DNA from: Symsagittifera roscoffensis
Taxonomy: Eukaryota > Xenacoelomorpha > Acoela > Convolutidae
Reading direction: 5' to 3'
Length of the DNA: 64,000 nucleotides
Assembly (NCBI RefSeq): GCF_963678635.1
Contig: NC_087070.1
Span: 32,974,695-33,038,694 of the forward strand
Part shown: one piece after another, positions 56,261 to 64,000 of the stretch
How positions within the stretch are numbered: position 1 is the first letter of the stretch
How the letters are laid out: each line of letters opens with the position of its first letter
Program-made: the position numbers and the translations under genes
Notes under the pieces: model-generated
The model's input: the letters and a program-made list of their open reading frames with translations, nothing else
Told to the model about the DNA's origin: nothing
The model's database searches: none

Positions 56261-56859
56261 TGAAATTGTTTTTCTTTAAGTTGAAAATTAGTGTTTGGGT
56301 CGTCTTCGTGTCGGATACCTTGCATATATCTGGTTAATGCGTGATTGTAATGGTTATTGGAAAATCGATTAGAGCGTGGTGCGATGAATTTACTCGAGTA
56401 CTGATTTGCACCAATAGTAGTGAATTGATTTTCGTTAAGAGCGGTAGTTATTTGGTGAATTAGGGAATGATAGAATTTGGGAATGACAGAGTTCGTTATC
56501 TTCGGGGTTGTTTTTCAAGGGAAGTTTCTGTGGATTATTAAAATTGTAGTAAATGATCCTGGAAAATGTGGGAGCCAGCTCATTTTCATCAGCGAAAAAG
56601 TTCAGTTGGTTGTCATCGTTTGATTGTTAGTATGTATACTGGCGGAGGAAAGGCAAGTTGTGGAATAAAACTTCTGTGGTCTTAGTGTTTGTGGATCAGA
56701 ATATAGTCGGGTTGATCGTGGACGACTAAAGAGCAACTGAGGTTTAGCGTTAGAGTGATTTCCTAATAAATTTTTTTTTCCTCTTGTGGGTGCAATATAT
56801 ACTGACTTACTTCAGGGTTCGGATGTTGAGTGAGTCAGCTGATGATTTTTTAATGCGTT

Positions 56860-57271
56860 ATTTGTGTCATGAAGGTGTTATTGTTGGGTTATAAAGTTAT
56901 CTAAATCAAGCTCTATTTGGTTATAGTTCCTGGGGCTAAGTGCGTCGGGTTGATTAGTTGCTATTGGAGAAAAGATAGGGGTAGCATCGGTATTTGAAAA
57001 GGATGAAGGAGAGATTTCCTATGGGAATTGAGAAACAATTGGGTTGGAAAATTGGTAGGGATTCGTTTGTACGGAGAGGCTCGGAATCGAGGATTTCATC
57101 AAGGGTTTCTACATCAGAACTAATTAATTTAGATTTGGTGTTGAAAACTGTTTGGAAAGAATCGTCTGAGTCCATGCGTGGTGAATTAGAGGGATCACTG
57201 AGTAAGGGGGAAGAAGTGAGATCTGAGAGTGAAATGGTGGATGAGTGGCGTTGGATTTTTGATGGATCCAA
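56860..57271 (-). pseudogene. Gene-X N-terminal region (copy B)
   Basis: The frame from the ATG at 57271 encodes a Ser/Asp-rich, low-complexity start (MDPSKIQRHSSTISLSDLTS), then a frame change near 57000 after which a similar composition continues (TPIFSPIATNQPDALSPRNY) to about 56890. Such disordered, Asn/Ser/Pro-rich starts are common in Gag proteins but also in host proteins. A TATATATA tract lies 600 bp upstream (57892-57912). Confidence 0.5.
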
Positions 57272-57984
57272 TCTGTCGGCTCATCGTGGGTTGAAAAGAT
57301 GATTGCTTTGAGAACTAAAACTTTTTTGTGTGTGGTTTTTCTGCTAATTTTTCAATTGTGTTGTCGATGTTTGGTTGGTGGAGTCTTTTATGCTAGATTG
57401 GATTTCGTGGGAAACTTCTTCCTAAAGAGATATGTTTAGTAATTTCTAGTGTGTTCCTCTAGTTTCGTGGAACTAAAGATAAAGGGTGATTTTTATGTGG
57501 ACTGTTTTGATGTGGTGGCGCCGTGGATTTTGAATTTGAATTGTTCTGTGTAGTGTCGAACGCGTCAGCTAGCTTTTTATTACACTCGCTAATCTGAGAG
57601 TCAAGGAGGATCTTATTAACTGAGGTGGAAAATATTCTTAAAAGTCTTGCAAATAAAATGCGTGCTACGCCTGCTTGTCTTTTAACTTGCGTGTATGTCT
57701 TACATAGGCTACAGGTTCCTTTAGAAGAGAAAAAAGATATTCAAGAAAAAAACAAGGCCTATATTATAGTCAATCTTTCTAATATATAGTATGGCCACCA
57801 TCGAAAAGCTAGGAGCTCGTTTTTGAGATTAACAAAACTAAAAATATTAAGTAGTGAGATATCTTGGGGACGTTATTTTTACTGTTAAGGTATATATATA
57901 TTTATATATATACTTCCACTAAATGCTTTTGTGTACAAGCGACAGTGGAGCTTTTGCGTTCCAATTTTTGATGCACAGAAGAAG

Positions 57985-58263
57985 CTATTTTTCGGCTCCT
58001 ATAAAGTTCGTTCCGTTATCCGACCAAATTATTGAGGGTGTTCCTCGTCTAGAAATAAAGCACTCGATAGACATCACACCTGAGCTGGTGCCCATGGAAC
58101 CAACTCGATGTGAATTGGGCGAGTCGTTAAGCAAGTAAAATAGAAAACCCCAGCGTTTCTCGGAAGATCGACGAATGATTACATGAAATGGTCCAAAAAA
58201 ATTGACGCCGCAGTTCGAGAACGGTGGCTGGTGGTAACATAGACGCTCCAGGTCAGACATCAT
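57985..58263 (-). pseudogene. BEL/Pao integrase core, copy B, truncated
   Basis: Same as 42416-42694: Asn in place of the first catalytic Asp (NCGVNFFGPF), second Asp in WSDNGTNFIG, and truncation at GAEK where gene-X sequence begins. Confidence 0.88.
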
Positions 58264-59000
58264 TGGAAAACGGTTTTCGCTTTTTGCTTTCTATAGCATA
58301 GGCAATGTGTTTCAATAACTCTTAGTGCAGATCTCAAGCGGTATACAACAAATTGTTGATGAATGACGGAACGAAGGTAGTCGACGGACTGATGTTCGTG
58401 CTTAATGTGATAAAAACGGAGAAACAATCGGATTAGGCGATGGCGGCTATCCAAAATTAATGGATGGCGAGTTTCGAATGCGGTTGAGGAGAGACGTTGG
58501 ATACGGTCAATAGATCTAATTAAACCGTTCGGTCTGATAAAAAGGCGATAACGATGATATACGGTCCGATGTTTTCACATGTTTTCCAGCTGCTATTTGC
58601 TCACATTCGGCTGGGAATGACTCTAACTGCAAAAGTTGCAAAAGTTTCTCCTCTGCAACGACAAGTTCTGTTGGATCAATTATGGCCTTATCTGGCGATC
58701 TGAAATGTCTATTCTTAGTTGAGAGTCTCAACATATATTCGACCAGCCGCTTCATCTTGGAGAATGAGCTATACTCTTCCCAAGGAAAAGCAAAGTCATT
58801 CGAAACTACAGTGCGCGGAAAAATTGAAGAGACCTCTAAACCCTCGTTTAGATCGTACACCGGACCATCGAGGCGAATATTCTCAGTAACTTCCTTATTT
58901 GGATTGAAAGGCCAATCAGACTTTTTCAAAAAGGATTGACCGTTTGCTGGACGGAATCAGCAGTAATAACTCTAGTTCCGGTATCAGCGGGTTTTTTTTC
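58260..59000 (-). pseudogene. BEL/Pao connection and integrase zinc domain, copy B
   Basis: 58260-58454 has RLIRLFLRFYHIKHEHQSVD and THCLCYRKQKAKTVFQ; 58516-58929 carries the linker (DKAIIDPTELVVAEEKLLQL). The two frames are split by a shift near 58460-58540 that copy A lacks. Confidence 0.82.
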
Positions 59001-59022
59001 GCTCAAAACATCGAACCATTGG

Positions 59023-59352
59023 TCAATTGATGTTGACTCCAGAATCTCGGTTACTCGATTGGCTACAAACACGGGATGTTTGCTTGTCTAGTTCCAACCA
59101 CTGAAGGACTGTAGTGCTGTCAGTCCACATGAACACCATGGAAAAACTCATCGTAAGAGCTTTCTTGATATCAGCCTTCAGACGACTAGCAAGAAGCGCA
59201 GCTTGAAGTTCCAACTTCGGAGTTGAAAGCATCTTCATAGGGACTACTCTTGCTTTACCGAAGACAAACGCTAGTTGACATTTGGAATAAGCAATTTTCT
59301 GAGTGCGAAGTAATACAGAACAGAAGAAATCCAATGAGCTATCACCGAACAT
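59023..59352 (-). pseudogene. BEL/Pao A17/RNase H-like segment, copy B
   Basis: Best preserved copy: MFGDSSLDFFCSVLL, GKARVVPMKMLSTPKLELQA, LLASRLKADIKKAL and FMWTDSTTVLQWLEL follow in one frame. It shows the undamaged order of the region that is duplicated and deleted in copy A. Confidence 0.87.
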
Positions 59353-59628
59353 GTGCAGCTTAACCTCATCTACTGGTATGTCAAAATATCAACGAGCTAT
59401 TTTGAGCTGACTAAAACTGGCAAACCGGAGTGCCAATCAGTGAAACTGCGGTACAACTCATTTGGCAGTTGGTTGTCCCACTGTTGGCCACTCAGATATC
59501 TTTCAGTAGCAAACGTGCGCGTACGGTATACGGGGCGACAAGAACTATGGGGTCGAACACAGAGGACACAAAACTAAGAACCGACCGCTGTGTAACAGAG
59601 TCTTTGAGTTCGCGGTTAACTCCTCTGC

Positions 59629-60509
59629 TCACAACCAACGTATCGGTGATGTGGTCCCACTTGAGACTGAGAACATGCGATGTGGCTTCCGGAATAATCG
59701 CAGCGGTAAGAATTTCCTTAGTGTTGTTTGCGCTGGCTTTAGGGGTTTAGGGGGAATGAGTTTCAAGGACAAATTAGAAACTTTGCTAATAAGTTTTTTG
59801 AAATTAAACCCACCCAACTTGAGCAGTTCAACTAAAGTGCGGGTTAACGTTAAAGCAGTTTCTTGTTTTTTCACAGACCGAAGGTAGTCATCAAGTAAAA
59901 AATAATTTAGCACGGCGTAAGCGGCTTCGGGTAACGATCTTGGTTGTCGACGGTTGTTCGGCGAAGAGCATAGTTAGCACATGTCGGAGAGTTTTTCGCT
60001 CCGAATATATGCCTTGTGTATTGAAATGCACTCACATCTGATGTAGGGTCCTCCTACCACAAAAAACACAAGGAACGTTGATCGCTTTCTAGTCAGCCGA
60101 CCTGTATAAAGACGCCTTCGATAACTGCGGAAACTGCGTATTTTTGCTCTCGGAAGCGCATTAAAACTAATAACAGTATCTGAAGCAGATCGGGGCCGAC
60201 GAGAAGGGAGTTTTTCAGTGATTTGCCGTGAAACTTGGAAGCACCGTTCAAAACGCACTGAACACTGCCGGGTTTGCTCGGGTTTAAGACTGGGTGATGC
60301 GGAAGGTACCATTCTCGGTCTGAACGGTTTTTTGAGTCGTGTGGGCTAACCATTATTACGTAAGCTTTCTCGACATCACCTCGCATATCCGATGCGTATT
60401 GAGTTTTCAAATTCAAATATTTTTCTAGACGCTTTTCAAGAGACTTGAAATGGACCAATGAAGCGTAAAAGGTCTGGGGAAGATGAATTTTGTCTTCAGC
60501 CGAGAGCAT
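59629..60509 (-). pseudogene. BEL/Pao reverse transcriptase, copy B
   Basis: 60093-60509 has WYLPHHPVLNPSKPGSVQCV and LLVGPDLLQILL; 59629-59913 starts LNYFLLDDYLRS with the catalytic Asp pair. The joining stretch is frameshifted as in copy A (59913-60093). Confidence 0.9.
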
Positions 60510-60557
60510 TCCATCAACATAGCGGCTGTCATCATGAAGCGTGGTAGAGTCAAGAGT

Positions 60558-61467
60558 TTATTGAGCACGTTTATCAGCTGCGGAACGGGGATCAGCTTGT
60601 TTAAACGTGCCATACAATTTAAGCTGGTACCATTTCTTTGCTCGGTCAGCAAGTGCTACGTCTTCAACATTGCACTTGAAAGTAGTGGCTCGAACACCAA
60701 TTGGTGATGGAAGCGGGCCACTGAGAACCCAGCAAATGGGCATACGGACAGCGATAGGAGTAGTTTGGTTTCTTTCTTGGAAGTATTCGAGAGGCTTGAT
60801 TGCATGAAAGACATCCTGCCCCAATATCATCTCCTCGTCGGAGTATTTGTAGATAATGGGTTCAATTGGCTGCAGATAAGCAAACCTGTCAAGCTGTATT
60901 GGAACTTCAATGGTTTCGGAACCAACACTCAAACTGTCTTTGACAAACGGCGTATCCCTAAACAATTATTCATGGTGGTCGAATTTGGCAAACACGTTTA
61001 CTTTGACTTGTTGCGTGGGAACGGATTCCGTCGAATTGAAGCCATTTACCAGAATATCTAGCTAAATTTAAACGCTGTGCTAGGCTCGCCGAGACCCATG
61101 AGTGGGTACAACAGGAATCGCACATTATAAGAGCAGTGGTCACGTCTGTGCTTGAACTTATTTCCAATCGAATCGCAGGAAGGATTCCCGTTAGTTTCTT
61201 GCAAGACGGCGATCCGGCTACGTTCAATGATGAAGTTAGCTTTTTATTTTGATTCGGCGAGGCGGTATTGTTTGATTTTGAAGGACTTGTGGTATTGCTA
61301 ATGTTCAACTCTTTGTTTCCAGGCCTTCCGCTGAAAACTTTATCAGCCTCATGCAACAAGACAATATGGGTGCTTTCACAACCAGGCTCATTGCGTTTGC
61401 GGGCTTTAGGGCATTGGCGGAACAAGTGGTCAGGTTGCAAGCAAGCAAAACCCAACCTATTTTGCAC
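60558..61467 (-). pseudogene. BEL/Pao Gag zinc knuckle and protease, copy B
   Basis: Here zinc knuckle and protease active site share one 165-codon frame (60970-61467): CLQPDHLFRQCPKARKR, CESTHIVLLHEADK, then MCDSCCTHSWVSASLAQRLN with Cys in place of the active-site Gly. 60558-60965 continues with EEMILGQDVFHAIKP. In copy A the same frame is split by a short deletion, so copy B is closer to the parent. Confidence 0.83.
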
Positions 61468-61678
61468 GGAGAACTGAGGTTGTCGAGTTGGGGTCTTTTC
61501 CTTAAATACAGAACAACTCCAGAGTGGGTGTTCACCCTATCACTGGAAGCACGGAGCATAACATGGCTTTCAACTTTTAAAGCAGCGGCAAAAATTTTGT
61601 GGGTGTTTATGGAAACCAGTCTTTAGAGTCTCCTTATGTCGTGACTTATTCTGACTGGCACGCATAAGTTCATATGCC

Positions 61679-62220
61679 TCAGCCTTGTTGCGGGCGGAAC
61701 CAGTCATTAAAATCTAAAACGGGTGGCTGTCTCCAGCATTTCTTTACAGAGTGAAGAGACGACGACTCTTTCATATTTGGAAGCAATTTTGAAACTTGAT
61801 TCAAAACGGATGAACTCTTCAAGTCGTACTCATTTCCTAACGATTTGAAAACAGCGAAAAGACTGGATATACAGGAAGCGAAAATGATAATGCTTTCTGA
61901 ACTGTGCATTTTGAGAGGGGGAAAAAACGAACGTTTGTCAAGATGAGCCGCCGCAATCGTTTGTGGTTTTCCGAATTTCCACTCCAAAGCAATCTTTTTC
62001 CTCTCCGAAGCGAGTTTTCAAAGCGTCATGGTGCAATGTTTCACTGTAAGCGAATTCGGCTATTGCATTTTTCGCTTTGCCTAAAACGAGGGTGTTGAGA
62101 TATGTCAGCTTGACATCATCACTTAAAACTTTTGCATCGATTGCGCTTTTGAGCTGACCACACCATATCTCCCGTTTTCAAAGAATATTCTGGAGGAGCA
62201 TGCCACTTAAACGGCCTTAA
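61679..62220 (-). pseudogene. gag: BEL/Pao Gag and displaced integrase fragment, copy B
   Basis: 61679-61987 has SKLLPNMKESSSLHSVKKCW and PPVLDFNDWF. The displaced KWHAP-EYSLKTGDMVW piece lies at about 62150-62220, as in copy A, so the chimeric junction predates the duplication. Confidence 0.78.
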
Positions 62221-63022
62221 CGGTTCTAATGATTGAACGGGTGAGACAAAAACGGTGTTTTCCGGTTTTGCTCTAAAATTGGGCAAATTTTTTTTTGTCT
62301 GTGAAAATTTTGGAAAAGTTGTGATAACTTTTTTTTTCGAGAATTTTTTTTTAATTTTTGCAAAAATTTTCTGAATTTTCTTCTTGTCTAAAAAAATTTT
62401 GGGTTCGAGACTCTCCTGGGGTACTAGGATACTGGGTATGCACGAGTATAAGGGTATCTAAAAGGGACTTCATCGGTTTGCAATTAATAACATCGTATAT
62501 GATTTTATAGGACTGATAGTCAAAAACGTCGCACTTTTTTTGATTAAAAAACTAGCACAAATTAGAGTCTAAAAGTTAATTGAAAACGCAGGTTCGATCT
62601 TACAATTTTTTTTGCCCGGAGTTCACCGAGTTTCAGACCAAAAGTCCATGAAGAATTCACAAAAAACCACTTCCGGTCTTGTGTGATGTCGGCTTTGTTT
62701 TGACTAGGGGTGGTTTTACCCGTTTTCGGTCACACGAAAATGTGCAGGTTTCCTCGAATTGGAGAATGAGGTCGCACAAAATTGTCCGAGGGTCGTTCTA
62801 CTATTCAATTTGAGGTCGCACAAAATTGTGTTCGGGTCGGCCCTCCTTTCAAAAATTCAAAAATTGAGGTCACACAAAATGTGTGCAAGGCTCCTTGCTT
62901 TGGAGATTGAGGTCTCACAAACTTGTGCTGGGGTCGTTTCTCGATTCAGTTTGAGGTCGCAATAAGTTGTGTTCAGGTCGGTCCTCAATTGTGTGTTCCC
63001 GAGTCGCGTAACCAAAACATTC

Positions 63023-63400
63023 TGGCCTTTTTTATAACTTGAATAAAAAGAGAATCGGCTTAATTCAAGAGAATCAGTTACGGCAATTTTTAATTATTCA
63101 TATTGCACGGAATTAGCAACAACATTACACGTATCAAGCTAAAAAGTGGGCTGGTTCATGCGCTGTTTTGGTGTGTTTAATGTGTTTTTTCACAATGAAT
63201 TCATACTTAGTTCATGCAGTTTAATTAACAGAAACTTATGTTTAATTAACTTATGTTCTGTCAGATTCGGCTCAAATAGCATTCTCAAATGAAGCGACCT
63301 AGCTGAGAATCGAACCCACTGAGCTATATAGCTGGTATTGCTAAGCAACTATACTGATTTTATACTATACTTTCAACTTTAATGCTATATTGCGTTAACA
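63023..63400 (-). repeat. BEL/Pao 5' LTR (copy B, about 378 bp)
   Basis: Begins TGTTAACGCAATATAGC at 63400 on the minus strand and ends near 63023; the primer-binding site is at 62995-63014 (TGGTTACGCGACTCGGGAAC on minus). The flank TTTATCATAC matches that of copy A. Confidence 0.8.
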
Positions 63401-64000
63401 TTTATCATACAACTTTCAAATATGAAATTTGTATGCTATGCACTTTTTTCATAAACAAAAACAAAATTTTGAGGTAAAATTTTTTTATTCCTTACTTGGC
63501 TGCAAATTTGTTTTTGTGCTAAATTATAAATTTTACAAAAAAAAAAGTTTTGCATGCAAGTTTTGACCTTTTTTTGTTTATAATGTAGTCCAGGATGAGT
63601 TTTCACCCAAAACATCCAAAAATCACAAGAAATTTTTTTTGTAAACACGATTTTATCTTTTGTTTGATTTGCTAAAATAAACATAACTTTGTAGAAAACA
63701 GGCCTTTTTTTCTCAATCATCAAAATTTTCAAACTAAAAATTTTCTAACCATATTCAATAAGTTACTTTTTTGGTATATTATTCCATGTGAAAACGTTAA
63801 AATTAACTTTTTTGTCTAAAATCACCAAATGCAGTTTCTCTGCGTGGTAACTGCCAGTTACACTCTGGGTTGTCTTATGACCAAAAATCCTTGGTTAGTG
63901 TTTCGGTTGAAACTAGAAATTTCGAAACAAAAGTTTGTTGTATTTTCATTTATGGAAAAAAAGCCAATCATACAATTTCATAGTATGGAAAAAATGCTTA

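Larger units (their letters stand above)
57118..64000 (-). repeat. Chimeric BEL/Pao-geneX segment, copy B
   Basis: Collinear with 41545-48600 at high identity, offset about 15.57 kb at the left and 15.42 kb at the right; the difference is mainly the 193-bp tandem duplication in copy A. It runs off the right window edge. Copy A was cut at 41545; copy B continues into gene X. Confidence 0.95.

Overview
This is invertebrate nuclear DNA: AT-rich, repeat-dominated, with small GT-AG splice signals, tRNA-like SINE heads, Ty3/Gypsy and BEL/Pao LTR retrotransposons (BEL/Pao is a metazoan group), a Tc1/mariner remnant and many non-autonomous inverted-repeat elements. I cannot name the species. No bacterial operon, CRISPR array, rRNA or intact tRNA gene was seen.

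Layout. 1-1975 and 7891-17374 are two copies of one host segment. The second copy carries a hairpin-ended element (8817-9325) and a Ty3/Gypsy element (9626-16629, TSD TACTT); the first copy preserves both empty sites. The segment carries a minus-strand Cys-rich exon and an ORF kept in both copies. 1979-2475 is a fold-back element at the duplication breakpoint. 2518-6660 is a 1.84-kb tandem duplication of an unrecognised intron-containing gene family (called X here), met again in reverse at 53925-57300. 17375-24550 holds palindromic MITEs, nested hairpin-ended elements and a SINE head. 24555-26700 is a second, internally deleted Gypsy element, followed by a three-unit 75-bp repeat with CTCF-like and CCAAT motifs and a Tc1 transposase relic (27185-27990).

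Host coding. Minus-strand 30343-30738 looks like a small Cys-rich secreted protein gene. A plus-strand gene starts at 36129 with a membrane-anchor exon; its phase-compatible second exon is at 53362-53414, so it would have a 17.1-kb intron filled with mobile DNA: a perfect 100-bp satellite (36791-37422), a Tc1-type TIR element, hAT-like MITEs with 8-bp TSDs, a chimeric BEL/Pao element, and a 1.2-kb element with TCTTGCAAGA arrays.

Right side. 41545-48722 and 57118-64000 are two highly similar minus-strand copies of a chimera: BEL/Pao gag-protease-RT-RNase H-integrase fused to the start of gene X. Copy A then rejoins a BEL/Pao integrase C-terminus, polypurine tract and 3' LTR; copy B runs on into gene X down to 53925. 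All retroelement ORFs seen carry frameshifts, stops or lost catalytic residues, so the window is a graveyard of fairly young elements with little host coding sequence.
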